Assembly: GCF_900156825.1 (NCBI RefSeq) | Contig: NZ_FTOV01000011.1 | Location: forward strand, 102,320 to 166,319 | DNA: 64,000 bases | From: Chryseobacterium gambrini | GTDB taxonomy: Bacteria > Bacteroidota > Bacteroidia > Flavobacteriales > Weeksellaceae | Direction: 5' to 3' | Part shown: piece after piece, positions 40,575 through 49,676 of the stretch | How the letters are laid out: each line of letters opens with the position of its first letter | How positions within the stretch are numbered: position 1 is the first letter of the stretch | Notes under the pieces: model-generated | The model's input: the letters and a program-made list of their open reading frames with translations, nothing else | Told to the model about the DNA's origin: nothing | Databases searched by the model: none | Translations under genes and position numbers: made by a program

Positions 40575-41182
40575 GAAGTACAATAAAAATTGCCATTATA
40601 GATGATCACCTTATTTTTTTAAAAGGTCTCACTATGCTTCTGGAGCAGGAAGAACACTTTAAGGTAATTTATTCCTGCAATACCTATTCTGATCTGATGA
40701 GAAATTTACAATCTGAAATTCCGGATCTGTTGATTACTGATATTTCCATGCCTCAAATCAACGGAATCGAACTGTCTAAAATGATAAGAAAGCTTTATCC
40801 GACCGTTAAGATCCTGACTATGAGTTCTTATTCCAATATGGTTTCTACGGATGATGTAGATGGATATTTGCTGAAAGATGCAGATTCTGATGTACTTATT
40901 GCAGGTATAAAAAATATGGTCTGGAATGATGCAAAAGTATTTCACAAGGATTTCCAGCCTGCAGCGAAATATGATTTCAGCAAAAATATTGTAAGCAAAA
41001 GAGAAAAAGAGATCATAAGCTATATTGGAAAAGGTTTTACAACAGAAGAAATTGCAGAAAAGCTCTACATCAGCAAACATACTGTAGAAACCCACCGAAA
41101 GAATATTTTCAATAAGCTTCAGGTGAATAATATTGCGGCTCTCGTTAAAAAATCCATTACTTTGGGATTGCTGGATGTTTAA
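40571..41182 (+). CDS. NarL/LuxR-type response regulator
   Basis: 203 residues. Receiver domain with IIDDHLIFLKGLTMLLEQEE and phosphoacceptor Asp in LLITDISMPQINGIEL, then a LuxR-type helix-turn-helix (SKREKEIISYIGKGFTTEEI, AEKLYISKHTVETHRKNIFN). It overlaps the kinase gene (ATGA) and is its partner. The target promoter is unknown; the divergent peptide-island promoter is the nearest candidate. Confidence 0.92.
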   Translation: MRSTIKIAIIDDHLIFLKGLTMLLEQEEHFKVIYSCNTYSDLMRNLQSEIPDLLITDISMPQINGIELSKMIRKLYPTVKILTMSSYSNMVSTDDVDGYLLKDADSDVLIAGIKNMVWNDAKVFHKDFQPAAKYDFSKNIVSKREKEIISYIGKGFTTEEIAEKLYISKHTVETHRKNIFNKLQVNNIAALVKKSITLGLLDV

Positions 41183-41320
41183 TTTTTATTTTTGGAAAAG
41201 ACATTTTATGACAATAATCTTTTTATCAGCTATTTAGTGTGAATAAAAACAATTTCAAACGAACTCAAAAAAACTTAAAAATTCATAAAGTTTTCATAAA
41301 GTTTTTAAAAAAAGTAAAAT

Positions 41321-41400
41321 TACTTTTGTATTTCTGAAAAAAATTGTACTTTTACATCGCCTTGAATGAGGGAACAAGTCAAGGTAATAAATTTTTTTTC
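41321..41400 (+). ncRNA. Possible small RNA between response regulator and DUF3810 gene
   Basis: Two promoter-like arrangements (TACTTTTG at 41321-41328, and TTG at 41326 with TACTTTTA at 41347-41354) precede a CCTTGA/TCAAGG hairpin (41360-41384) followed by TAATAAA and eight T. A stronger terminator follows at 41417. No open frame. The sequence does not match a small RNA that I can name, and the call is tentative. Confidence 0.35.
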
Positions 41401-41416
41401 ATCATTTGTGTTTTTA

Positions 41417-41450
41417 GAATCGTATCGCCTGATACGATTCTTTTGTTTTT
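41417..41450 (+). terminator. Perfect terminator GAATCGTATC-N4-GATACGATTC
   Basis: A ten-base perfect stem with a four-base loop and a T-rich tail. It stops rightward transcripts from the response regulator or the possible small RNA, just before the convergent DUF3810 gene. Confidence 0.88.
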
Positions 41451-42539
41451 TTATTCCTTTTCGTAATTCATCAGAAGATCAATAAAATAGGAGTAGGTAA
41501 CCGTACCTTCCTGCTGATTGCTTTTCAGGAAAAGGTTGTTCGTAAAGCCGAAAAAGTCATCCAGCAATCCCTGATGTTTCAGAACAAAAGCCTTTTCATA
41601 AGCTCTGTCTTTTTTCATCTCCGGAGAATAGTTTTTCAAAACAGATTTTACAAATTCAGGATCTTTATCTGCGATAAAATTCAACAGGCTTTTTAAGGTA
41701 AAATATTCTGTGCTGTATCGCAGATCTGTATTTTCCGAATGAATCCCGATGAGATATCCCACGAAATTCGCTTCCTGCTCTCTGGCAAAACCAAGCTGGT
41801 GAGAACTTTCATGTGCAGAAGTGAAAGGAATAAGCGTATTCGGCAATTGTGAGTTGTACTGAGCTTCTGCCGTGAATGGATTGTAATATCCCAGAATTCC
41901 CGTGAAATTCATCACGTTTTTAAATAAGCTGGGTTTGAAGGAATTAATTTCAGAAGCTTTTTTACCCGAAATGTTTTCTGGAAGTTTTGTCTGCTGCGAA
42001 AGAATTTCTGTCTGAACAGCTTTTAGATCTTTCAGAATAAAAATTCCGTTTTTATCTTCAGAAGTCAGTTTTCGTGTTTCCTTGCATCGCGCGAGATATT
42101 TTAAAGCCAATACTTTTGCCTTTTCAACAGTAGGTTCTTTCTGGCTTGGAAGCTTTTTAATAATAGGAGTCTGAAAATAGAGCATTCCCCAGAATATCTG
42201 ATACGAAAAATAGAAAATGTTTATGCTCATTAATATTTTTAAAAAAGAAGAATTCCTGTTTTTCTTTTTAAATGATGTAATGATACAATACACAAGAAAA
42301 ATTCCCAGCAAAATATAAAGTACATCTCCAAAGGAAAAAGGAATCCATGAAAATGTAATCTGATGAACCGTTTTCTGAACTTCAAATAAAGTCTCAAAAA
42401 AAGAAATCATGATTTCAGATTTTGAAAAAGCATAGAACAAAAGAAATTGGGCAAGTAATAAACCTGCCCAAAACCTTTTCTTATATCGTATGTTCGTTTT
42501 CTTAATGACCACTGCCTTTTGTGATTTTGTCAAGATCAA
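41451..42539 (-). CDS. DUF3810 membrane protein with zinc-peptidase motif
   Basis: Up to 362 residues. Three hydrophobic segments near the N-terminus (FWAGLLLAQFLLFYAF; FGDVLYILLGIFLVYCIITSF; ILMSINIFYFSYQIFW), then a soluble domain with TSAHESSHQLGFAREQEANF, an HExxH-type metalloprotease motif with a downstream Glu. There is no ATG at the start: TTG at 42539 overlaps the sugar transporter end, and GTG at 42512 is the other option. Role unknown; an envelope peptidase is likely from the motif. Confidence 0.78.
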   Translation of the reverse strand: MILTKSQKAVVIKKTNIRYKKRFWAGLLLAQFLLFYAFSKSEIMISFFETLFEVQKTVHQITFSWIPFSFGDVLYILLGIFLVYCIITSFKKKNRNSSFLKILMSINIFYFSYQIFWGMLYFQTPIIKKLPSQKEPTVEKAKVLALKYLARCKETRKLTSEDKNGIFILKDLKAVQTEILSQQTKLPENISGKKASEINSFKPSLFKNVMNFTGILGYYNPFTAEAQYNSQLPNTLIPFTSAHESSHQLGFAREQEANFVGYLIGIHSENTDLRYSTEYFTLKSLLNFIADKDPEFVKSVLKNYSPEMKKDRAYEKAFVLKHQGLLDDFFGFTNNLFLKSNQQEGTVTYSYFIDLLMNYEKE

Positions 42540-43947
42540 TTCCCTGAGATTTCAAAATTCCGCTTACTCTTATAGCATAGAAAGCAAGATAAGCAAAACA
42601 GATCACCCCTACAATATAACTGAAGTGAATATTGGTAAGATCTGCTACATATCCCTGAATAAGGCTTACAATTCCTCCTCCCATAATCATCATAATCAAT
42701 AATCCTGAACCCTGATTGGTGTGTTTTCCCAAACCATTGATGGCTAAAGCGAAAATACATGGCCAAAGAGTAGAACAGAATAGTCCAACGCTTGTAAAAG
42801 CATATACAGAAACCATTCCTTCAGTAAACATACCGGTCAGTAAAGCGGTAATACCTGCAGCCGAGAAAATAAGAAGCATTCTCGCTGGATTTCCTTTACT
42901 CAAAATGTCACAGATAATCATTGCAATAATAATTAATCCGTAAACATAGAAATGAGACAGATCGTGTTTTGCAATTGCATTTACCAAAAGGAATACCCCA
43001 AAAGCAAGATAAGGAGCTAAGAATCTTAAAATCTTTTTAAATCCTGCACTTACGTCGAAAGCTTCAACAGCACCAGTCCAACGACCGATCATTAATGACG
43101 CCCAGTATAATGAAATATAAGGAGCGACATCTTTTGTTTCAAATCCTAAGCTTTTTTCCATATAAGCAGGAAGATTACTTGCAGTAGAAACTTCCACACC
43201 TACATAAACAAAGATGGCAATCATCCCTAAGATAAGCTGTGGATACTGCAGTGCAGACTTTCTGTGCTGTCCTTTTACGCTGTCATCCGTATCTTCGGTA
43301 ATTGTTGGAGTAACTGCCGGAAGCGAAGAAAATTTAAGCATAATCGCAACCAGAACAAAGGCTGCTCCTAAAATAAGGTAAGGAATTTTTACACTTTCAA
43401 CACTTGCATTATTATTCGATGCAGCTGCAGATCCGAAAATCGCAAAAGAAACAATCAGCGGACCGATTGTAGTTCCAAGATTATTGATTCCTCCTGCCAT
43501 TGTTAATCTCTGAGAACCCGTTTCAGATGGTCCTACTTCGATAGCTAAAGGGTTGGCAACAATCTGCTGTAAAGAGAACCCCAATCCCACAATAAATAAA
43601 CCGGAGATCATTAAAGGGAAAGAATGCATATTGGCAGCCGGATAAAACAGTAAAGTTCCTGCTGCAGAAATAAGAAGCCCGACAATAAGCCCGTTTTTGT
43701 AACCTATTTTATTCACCAGATCCTGCTTTAATCCCGCAGAGACCAGCATATAAATCAAAGAGCCCACTGTATATGCCACATAGAAGCATATCTGTACAAG
43801 CATACTTTCGGTTTGAGATAAATTAAAGGCTTTTTGAAAAACCGGGATCAAAATGTCATTACTTGCCGCCACAAATCCCCAGAAAAAAAATACAGTAACC
43901 AATGGGATAAATTGTCCCCAATTAGTTTGTTTAGAATAATTTGACAT
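42502..43947 (-). CDS. Sugar MFS transporter (FucP/GluP type)
   Basis: 481 residues with twelve hydrophobic segments. The start FIPLVTVFFFWGFVAASNDI and the segments SLQQIVANPLAIEVGPSETG and RLTMAGGINNLGTTIGPLIV are typical of the glucose/galactose and fucose proton symporters. It takes up a hexose or related sugar across the inner membrane. Its end overlaps the next gene. The N-acetylglucosamine kinase-like gene at 45884 may be linked in function, but the two are not in one operon. Confidence 0.87.
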   Translation of the reverse strand: MSNYSKQTNWGQFIPLVTVFFFWGFVAASNDILIPVFQKAFNLSQTESMLVQICFYVAYTVGSLIYMLVSAGLKQDLVNKIGYKNGLIVGLLISAAGTLLFYPAANMHSFPLMISGLFIVGLGFSLQQIVANPLAIEVGPSETGSQRLTMAGGINNLGTTIGPLIVSFAIFGSAAASNNNASVESVKIPYLILGAAFVLVAIMLKFSSLPAVTPTITEDTDDSVKGQHRKSALQYPQLILGMIAIFVYVGVEVSTASNLPAYMEKSLGFETKDVAPYISLYWASLMIGRWTGAVEAFDVSAGFKKILRFLAPYLAFGVFLLVNAIAKHDLSHFYVYGLIIIAMIICDILSKGNPARMLLIFSAAGITALLTGMFTEGMVSVYAFTSVGLFCSTLWPCIFALAINGLGKHTNQGSGLLIMMIMGGGIVSLIQGYVADLTNIHFSYIVGVICFAYLAFYAIRVSGILKSQGIDLDKITKGSGH

Positions 43948-43988
43948 ATTTGTTGAAAATTTCTGAAAACAAATATATATTATTTCTA

Positions 43989-44717
43989 TTAATTATAGTG
44001 TTTTAACAATGTTTTTTTTATTGTCTCAAAAGCGGACGATTTAAGGTCTTTCGGTGATTCTGAAGGAATTAAAATTCCGTTGAAATAAACTTTTGCTTTA
44101 CCGGGATAACCTTTGGAATTGTCAAACGGGAAAATTTCCTTTAATCCCACGAAAGTAAAGACCACAATAGGAGAGTTGTGTTTTGAAGAAAGCGTAAATG
44201 CACCATCTTTAAATTCATCCAGAATAATGGACGTGTCATCCGGAACACCGCCTTCCGGAAAAATGACGATGCTGTTTCCTTCTTCCATTTTTTCGGCGCA
44301 TCTCCGGTAAACATCGGCGCGGCTTCTTGCGCTTTTACGGTCTACCATCACACAGATCCTTTTATAGATGGTTCCGAAAATCGGAATTTTTACCAGTTCT
44401 TTTTTTCCCACAAAGCAAACAGGATGATCTGCACACAAAATACACATCAGCATAATATCCATAATCGATGTGTGGTTAGATATGAAAACGTACTGTTGGT
44501 TTTTGTCTAATTTCTGATCAGAAAGCTTCGTAAGATCGTACCGCAGACCGATCCCGAAAAAAATACAGTAGCTCCACCATCGTACAAACCGGTAAGCATA
44601 TTTATAATGGTTTTTATTGAATGATAAAATGTAAACCGGAATTCCGAAAAGGATGGTGAAGACAAATGCTAAAATCAGCATCCAGAATCTCCAGAGGTAA
44701 TTTAAAACTTTCGTCAC
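43989..44717 (-). CDS. 1-acyl-glycerol-3-phosphate acyltransferase-like (PlsC family)
   Basis: 242 residues. One or two N-terminal hydrophobic segments, then motif I SNHTSIMDIML (HX4D), a basic region RICVMVDRKSARSR and motif III VIFPEGGVPDD. It transfers an acyl chain to lysophosphatidic acid or a related lipid. It follows the GtrA-like gene with three bases between. Confidence 0.87.
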   Translation of the reverse strand: MTKVLNYLWRFWMLILAFVFTILFGIPVYILSFNKNHYKYAYRFVRWWSYCIFFGIGLRYDLTKLSDQKLDKNQQYVFISNHTSIMDIMLMCILCADHPVCFVGKKELVKIPIFGTIYKRICVMVDRKSARSRADVYRRCAEKMEEGNSIVIFPEGGVPDDTSIILDEFKDGAFTLSSKHNSPIVVFTFVGLKEIFPFDNSKGYPGKAKVYFNGILIPSESPKDLKSSAFETIKKTLLKHYN

Positions 44718-44720
44718 AGC

Positions 44721-45179
44721 CTATCCGTTAAAGATTACTTTTTTCTTGATGGAATAATTTAAAACCGAAACCAGCAGAATGGCAGCAATTTTACTGATCA
44801 TTTCCGGACTCAGCGTATAAATAATCAAATCTATATTATCCTTAAATATATAACTGTAGAAAATCTGGAAAAAACCGAGACTTAATAAGGTTGAAATAAA
44901 AGAAACCATCATAAAATAGGCAAATTCTTTTCTTTTGGAATGCTTTCCTCTTTCGAAAACAAACCAGATGCTCAGAAAATAATTGGTGATGATTCCGCAG
45001 CTTGTAGAGAAAATATTACTCAGCGGATAATGGATCCCGTGGAAATTGGTTTCGCGCGGAAAAAACTGAGGAAGAGAAGTGCTGAAGAGTTTAAAACTCC
45101 CGATTTCCACAACCGCACTGAGTCCTCCTGCAATGATGAAGAACAAAACCTGTTTCTGACGTAGTATTAAATCTCTCAT
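44721..45179 (-). CDS. GtrA-family membrane protein
   Basis: 152 residues from the ATG at 45179. A longer frame from 45257 crosses a perfect -7 box (TAAATTTG, 45197-45204), so I reject it. Four membrane helices in the GtrA pattern (VLFFIIAGGLSAVVEIGSF; ISNIFSTSCGIITNYFLSIW-like; FMMVSFISTLLSLGFFQIFY; MISKIAAILLVSVLNYSI). GtrA proteins move or flip lipid-linked sugars in envelope glycosylation. Operon with the acyltransferase. Confidence 0.82.
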   Translation of the reverse strand: MRDLILRQKQVLFFIIAGGLSAVVEIGSFKLFSTSLPQFFPRETNFHGIHYPLSNIFSTSCGIITNYFLSIWFVFERGKHSKRKEFAYFMMVSFISTLLSLGFFQIFYSYIFKDNIDLIIYTLSPEMISKIAAILLVSVLNYSIKKKVIFNG

Positions 45180-45196
45180 CCGATTTTTATGATATG

Positions 45197-45204
45197 CAAA
45201 TTTA
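45197..45204 (-). promoter_or_regulatory. Perfect -7 box of the GtrA gene
   Basis: TAAATTTG on the minus strand, 18 bases before the ATG at 45179. It decides the start of that gene. Confidence 0.6.
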
Positions 45205-45412
45205 TAATTATATGTTAAACCGGTAAAAAAAGATGTTAAATATTTTTTTAGATTCAAAATTATTTCTAAATTTAATTTTCAGAATGATGTAAACCTGACC
45301 TGATAATAAATTCATTTTCAACTATTTGTGTTGATGGTTTTTTCTATCTTGTAATGCGTGATTAGAAGCATACGATCAAAAATTTTTACGACCACATTTT
45401 AATAATATTTGT

Positions 45413-45679
45413 ATGAAACGTCAAAACAAATACAGAAAATTCCAGCTTCAGCAACAAAATATTGAAGCTCTAGAAAGAGAAAATTCACGCTTCAAACGTG
45501 TCTATTCCGAATATGAAAATATGTCCAATGAACTTTGGAATCTTGAAAATGCAACAGACGAACCTGTTCCCGATGACTTCATCAATGCCATGATTCTTCA
45601 GACCTCTTATCTGGAAGATGAAATTGAAGACTGGCTGATCCGGTTTAACGATAAAAAGACGACAGACATAAAACAATAA
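45413..45679 (+). CDS. Small coiled-coil protein, function unknown
   Basis: 88 residues, very charged. A basic N-terminus (MKRQNKYRKFQLQQQNIEAL) is followed by a coiled coil (ERENSRFKRVYSEYENMSNE) and an acidic C-terminal half (DEPVPDDFINAMILQTSYLE ... EDWLIRFNDKKT). No signal or membrane segment. It stands alone with gaps of 150 to 230 bases on each side. I do not recognise the family. Confidence 0.6.
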   Translation: MKRQNKYRKFQLQQQNIEALERENSRFKRVYSEYENMSNELWNLENATDEPVPDDFINAMILQTSYLEDEIEDWLIRFNDKKTTDIKQ

Positions 45680-45883
45680 CAATGCATCTGAAAAAAAATT
45701 ACTGAAAGAGAGCTTTACGAAATTAGTGAGCTCTCCTTTTATTTTGATGATGATTCTGTTTTTAGATCATACAAAAAAGGCAACAAACTTGCGATGCCAC
45801 AAATAACACATATGTCATGTTCAGAATCCGTCATCTTACAAGATAAATTCATAATTTAGCATCCTTAAACTAAAATGTAAAAT

Positions 45884-46735
45884 ATGGTTGCTATTGTTGA
45901 TAGTGGTTCTACAAAATCCGACTGGGTAATTTTGGACGATTTTAAAAAGGTCTTCCTGAAAACAGAAACCATTGGCTTCAACCCAAACTTCATCAACAAA
46001 GAACTTATTGTTCCTGAAATTGAAAAAAATACAAGCCTTACCACCGTTAAAAATTCGATTAAGAAAATCTTTTTTTATGGTTCAGGATGTGGTGTTCAGC
46101 AAAATTGTGATATCATTATAGAAGAGCTGGGCAAAGTATTCATTGGCGCAGAAATTATTGTTAAAGAGGATCTCACAGCAGCAGCTTATGCCGCTTACAG
46201 AGGAAAGCCCGCCATTGTTTGTATTTTGGGAACCGGTTCCAATTCTTGCTATTTTAACGGAGAAACCATTAAGATCCAGTTGCCTTCTCTCGGATTTCTT
46301 GTCGGAGACGAAGGAAGCGGAAGTGCGATCGGTAAACAACTGGTAAGAAGATTCTTTATGCAGAAACTTCCCGCAGATCTCTCATCGGAGTTTGAAGAAA
46401 CGTATAAGCTGACTGTGGAGGAAGCTTTGAAAAACATGTATCACACTCCAAGACCCAATGCTTACTTAGCAGATTTCAACAAATTTGTAGTGGAAAGAAA
46501 AGATCATCCGTATTTACAGAAAATGGTGCATGAAGAAATGCTTAATTTTTTCGATTATCAGGTGCTTCCCTATGTAGAAGCCAAAGATGCCGAGATCAAT
46601 TTCATCGGATCAATAGCCTATTATTACGAAGATGTTTTACGTTCTGCAGCGGCAGAGCTTAATCTTAATGTGGGACAGATTGTTCAGAAGCCTATCGAAA
46701 GTCTCGTAAGCTACCACATTCAATATATATTATAA
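45884..46735 (+). CDS. N-acetylglucosamine kinase-like ATPase (BadF/BadG family)
   Basis: 283 residues. Phosphate-1 motif VAIVDSGSTKSDWVIL at the N-terminus, phosphate-2 IVCILGTGSNSCYFNG, and adenosine-region LGFLVGDEGSGSAIGKQLVR. The fold is that of ASKHA kinases; relatives phosphorylate N-acetylglucosamine or glucosamine from cell-wall turnover. Complete. Malic enzyme follows 21 bases later. Confidence 0.85.
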   Translation: MVAIVDSGSTKSDWVILDDFKKVFLKTETIGFNPNFINKELIVPEIEKNTSLTTVKNSIKKIFFYGSGCGVQQNCDIIIEELGKVFIGAEIIVKEDLTAAAYAAYRGKPAIVCILGTGSNSCYFNGETIKIQLPSLGFLVGDEGSGSAIGKQLVRRFFMQKLPADLSSEFEETYKLTVEEALKNMYHTPRPNAYLADFNKFVVERKDHPYLQKMVHEEMLNFFDYQVLPYVEAKDAEINFIGSIAYYYEDVLRSAAAELNLNVGQIVQKPIESLVSYHIQYIL

Positions 46736-46756
46736 TTAAATAACAAAATTCATTAT

Positions 46757-49051
46757 ATGTCAAGTAAAACCCACCGCGACGAAAAGAACTTTAATCAGGC
46801 GGCTTTAGACTATCATAAAGCCGAACCTAAAGGTAAGATCGAAGTGATCCCTTCAAAACCACACTCATCTCAGAGAGATTTGTCTTTGGCGTATTCTCCG
46901 GGGGTTGCAGTTCCTTGTATGGAAATCCACGATAAGCCTGAAACGGTGTACGATTATACAGGAAAAGGAAATCTGGTAGCTGTTATTTCAAACGGTACCG
47001 CAGTTTTGGGTTTGGGAGATATCGGTGCAGAAGCTTCGAAGCCGGTAATGGAAGGGAAAGGTCTTTTATTCAAAATTTTTGCGGACATTAACGTTTTCGA
47101 TATTGAAATCAACGAAAAAGATCCTGATAAATTCATAGAAATTGTAAAAGGTATTGCTCCTACTTTTGGAGGAATCAATCTGGAAGATATTAAAGCTCCG
47201 GAAGCATTTTATATCGAACAGAGACTCAAAGAAGAACTGGATATTCCTTTGATGCACGACGATCAGCACGGAACGGCGATCATTTCTGCAGCAGCATTAA
47301 TCAACTCTCTTCAGATTGCGAATAAAAAGATCGAAGAAGTGAAAATGGTGGTGAACGGAGCAGGAGCAGCAGCCATTGCGTGTACCAACCTTTATATTTC
47401 TCTTGGTCTGAAAAGAGAAAACGTATTGATGTGCGACAGTAAAGGAGTGATTAACCACAAAAGAGAAAATCTTACTCCCGAAAAAATCGATTTTGTTGCT
47501 CAGACGGACATCGAAACATTGGAAGATGCCGTAAAAGGTTCAGACGTTTTCGTCGGATTATCAAAAGGAAATGTAATGACGCCGGAAATGTTGCTGAGCA
47601 TGAATGAAAATCCTATCGTTTTTGCATTGGCAAATCCGGATCCGGAAATTGCGTACAATGTAGCCCTTGAAACCCGCAAAGATGTCATCATGGCAACAGG
47701 AAGAAGTGATTATCCTAATCAGGTTAATAACGTTCTCGGTTTCCCTTATATTTTCCGCGGAGCATTAGACGTTCAGGCAAAAGGAATTAATGAAGCAATG
47801 AAACTGGCGGCTGTTCATGCTATTGCAGATCTGGCAAAAGAGCCTGTTCCGGAGGCGGTAATTTTAGCGTATAATATTCAGAATCTGCAGTTCGGAAGAG
47901 AATATTTTATTCCAAAACCGTTTGATAACCGTTTAATTACAAAAGTATCCAGTGCGGTAGCAAAAGCAGCAGTAGAAAGCGGAATTGCCAGAAAAACAAT
48001 CACCGATTTCGAAGAATACGAAAACAGCCTTCTCGACAGAATGGGAAGAGACGAGAAGCTGGTAAGAATGATGCAGAACCGTGCAAAAGCCAATCCGAAA
48101 AGAATTACTTTAGGAAATGCGGAAGAATATAACGTTCTGAAAGCGGCACAGATTCTATATGAAGAAGGAATTGCCTATCCGAGTCTTTTAGGAAATAAAA
48201 AATACATCAAGGAGCAGATGGAACATTTCGGGATCAATCTTGATATTCCGATTATTGATCCAAGCGACGACGATCAGAAAGAAAACAGAAAAAAATACAG
48301 AGAAACACTTTGGAAACTTCGCCAGAGAAAGGGAATGAACGAATACAAAGCAAAAAGATTCGTTCGCCAGAGAGATTATTTCGGTCCTTTAATGCTTAAA
48401 CACGGCGATACAGACGGATTAATTGTTGGTTTCTCTAAAAATTATACCTCCGTTCTTAGACCAGTTTTAGAAGTAATTGAAAAAGATAAAGGAGTAGATA
48501 AAGTAGCGGCAATGATGATGATTTTGTCTGAAAAGAAACCAATTTTCTTCGCAGATACCTCCATCAATCAGAATCCTACAGCGGAAGATTTGGTAAATAT
48601 TGCTAAAATGGCAGAATTTACCGTAAAATCTTTTGCCATCGAACCGAGAATCGCCATGCTTGGATTTGAAAACTTCGCAGCCATCTCCGAAACTTCAAAG
48701 AAAGTAGCAAAAGCAGTAAGCATCCTTCACGAAAAATATCCGAAAATGATCGTGGACGGAGAAATTCAGCCGGATTTTGCGATGAATTCAGATCACTTAA
48801 GCGATTATCCATTCTCAAAATTAGGAACAACGCCTGCCAATACATTCATTTTCCCGAATCTTGAAAGCGCCAACTTATCCTACAAGATCATCAGAGGAAT
48901 GAAAGTAGCACAGGTAATCGGACCAATTTTGATGGGACTGAAACAGCCGGTTCACGTTTTACAGATGCGTTCAAGCGTAGATGAGATTGTAAACCTTGCA
49001 ACCATTGCCGTTCTGGATGCCCAGAGAAGAGAGAAAAAAGATAAGAAATAA
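46757..49051 (+). CDS. maeB: NADP-dependent malic enzyme, MaeB type
   Basis: 764 residues. The malic enzyme half (1 to about 430) has SLAYSPGVAVPCMEI, the metal and substrate segment PLMHDDQHGTAIISAA and the nucleotide-binding VVNGAGAAAIACTNLYI. The C-terminal half (about 440-764) is a phosphotransacetylase-like domain (LIVGFSKNYTSVLRPVLEVI, NLESANLSYKIIRGMKVAQV) that in this family controls activity in response to acetyl-CoA. It converts malate to pyruvate with NADPH formation. Terminator follows. Confidence 0.93.
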   Translation: MSSKTHRDEKNFNQAALDYHKAEPKGKIEVIPSKPHSSQRDLSLAYSPGVAVPCMEIHDKPETVYDYTGKGNLVAVISNGTAVLGLGDIGAEASKPVMEGKGLLFKIFADINVFDIEINEKDPDKFIEIVKGIAPTFGGINLEDIKAPEAFYIEQRLKEELDIPLMHDDQHGTAIISAAALINSLQIANKKIEEVKMVVNGAGAAAIACTNLYISLGLKRENVLMCDSKGVINHKRENLTPEKIDFVAQTDIETLEDAVKGSDVFVGLSKGNVMTPEMLLSMNENPIVFALANPDPEIAYNVALETRKDVIMATGRSDYPNQVNNVLGFPYIFRGALDVQAKGINEAMKLAAVHAIADLAKEPVPEAVILAYNIQNLQFGREYFIPKPFDNRLITKVSSAVAKAAVESGIARKTITDFEEYENSLLDRMGRDEKLVRMMQNRAKANPKRITLGNAEEYNVLKAAQILYEEGIAYPSLLGNKKYIKEQMEHFGINLDIPIIDPSDDDQKENRKKYRETLWKLRQRKGMNEYKAKRFVRQRDYFGPLMLKHGDTDGLIVGFSKNYTSVLRPVLEVIEKDKGVDKVAAMMMILSEKKPIFFADTSINQNPTAEDLVNIAKMAEFTVKSFAIEPRIAMLGFENFAAISETSKKVAKAVSILHEKYPKMIVDGEIQPDFAMNSDHLSDYPFSKLGTTPANTFIFPNLESANLSYKIIRGMKVAQVIGPILMGLKQPVHVLQMRSSVDEIVNLATIAVLDAQRREKKDKK

Positions 49052-49074
49052 TAAAAAATCTGTTCTTAAGATAG

Positions 49075-49112
49075 AAAGCAGTACACAAAATAACGGTGTA
49101 CTGCTTTTTTTT
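49075..49112 (+). terminator. Terminator after maeB
   Basis: AAAGCAGTACAC and GTGTACTGCTTT arms with an eight-base loop and a run of T. Confidence 0.88.
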
Positions 49113-49114
49113 GC

Positions 49115-49146
49115 GTCCTAATTTCACAATTTTGTGATATTAGGAC
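49115..49146. repeat. Near-perfect 32-base inverted repeat
   Basis: GTCCTAATTTCACAA and TTGTGATATTAGGAC face each other around TT, with one T-T mismatch. It begins three bases after the maeB terminator and has no T tract of its own. It may be an operator or an mRNA end structure, and it lies 160 bases before the lone peptide gene. Confidence 0.6.
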
Positions 49147-49304
49147 AGGCAAATTTATATTTTGAAAATCTTTTGAAATACCTATGAATACTAGCTTTTC
49201 TAAGGGTAAAATAAATTGTAAAATACATTTTCAGAATTAATTATTTAAATATCTGTTCAACTGGTAGGTAAATTAAATACTTTAGGAGAACCAAAAATTA
49301 CATT

Positions 49305-49505
49305 ATGAAAAATTTCAAAAAACTTTCAAGAGAAAATTTAAGACAGATTGCAGGAGGCGGACCCGGAGGAAAGCCATTGCAGTCTCCGGACGGAGGATAT
49401 TACTGCCTTCCTTCTCAGGGACAGTTATGTTTGGTAGGATGTACGCCCACCTGCATAAACGGAGCCTGCAACATCAGCATGTGTCTGGATATAAATCCGG
49501 TGTAG
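49305..49505 (+). CDS. Lone leader peptide, paralogue of second-cassette peptide 1
   Basis: 66 residues. Leader MKNFKKLSRENLRQIAGG with GG at 17-18. Core GPGGKPLQSPDGGYYCLPSQ, then GQLCLVGCTPTCINGACNIS, ending MCLDINPV, six Cys. It matches the core layout of the peptide at 35405. Unlike the other lone peptide at 8564, no hairpin element (ATCCGAAAA or AGAGTAGGAA) precedes it, so it is outside that apparent regulon. It must use an exporter encoded elsewhere, most likely that at 32719. Confidence 0.8.
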   Translation: MKNFKKLSRENLRQIAGGGPGGKPLQSPDGGYYCLPSQGQLCLVGCTPTCINGACNISMCLDINPV

Positions 49506-49532
49506 ATTTTTGTAAAATTAAAGTAAGAAAAT

Positions 49533-49567
49533 GAAACCTGTCCATTTGGATGGGTTTCGTTTTTTTT
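49533..49567 (+). terminator. Terminator after lone leader peptide
   Basis: GAAACC-TGTCCA and TGGATGGGTTTC arms around a short loop, followed by a run of T. Confidence 0.82.
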
Positions 49568-49649
49568 GAGAAATTATTGCATTTACAGTTAAAAATTAAG
49601 TTAAAAATCATTCGCGCGTGAAATGAAAACATAACTTAGTTTAAATTAC

Positions 49650-49657
49650 TATATTTG
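49650..49657 (+). promoter_or_regulatory. -7 box of ruvA
   Basis: TATATTTG, 20 bases before the ruvA start. No clear TTG is found at the usual distance. Confidence 0.5.
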
Positions 49658-49676
49658 GGAGTTATAAAAATTAATA

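Noticed and set aside
45180..45257. Longer N-terminus for the GtrA-family protein
   Set aside because: The extension would be coded across a perfect TAAATTTG -7 box and adds residues with no family match.
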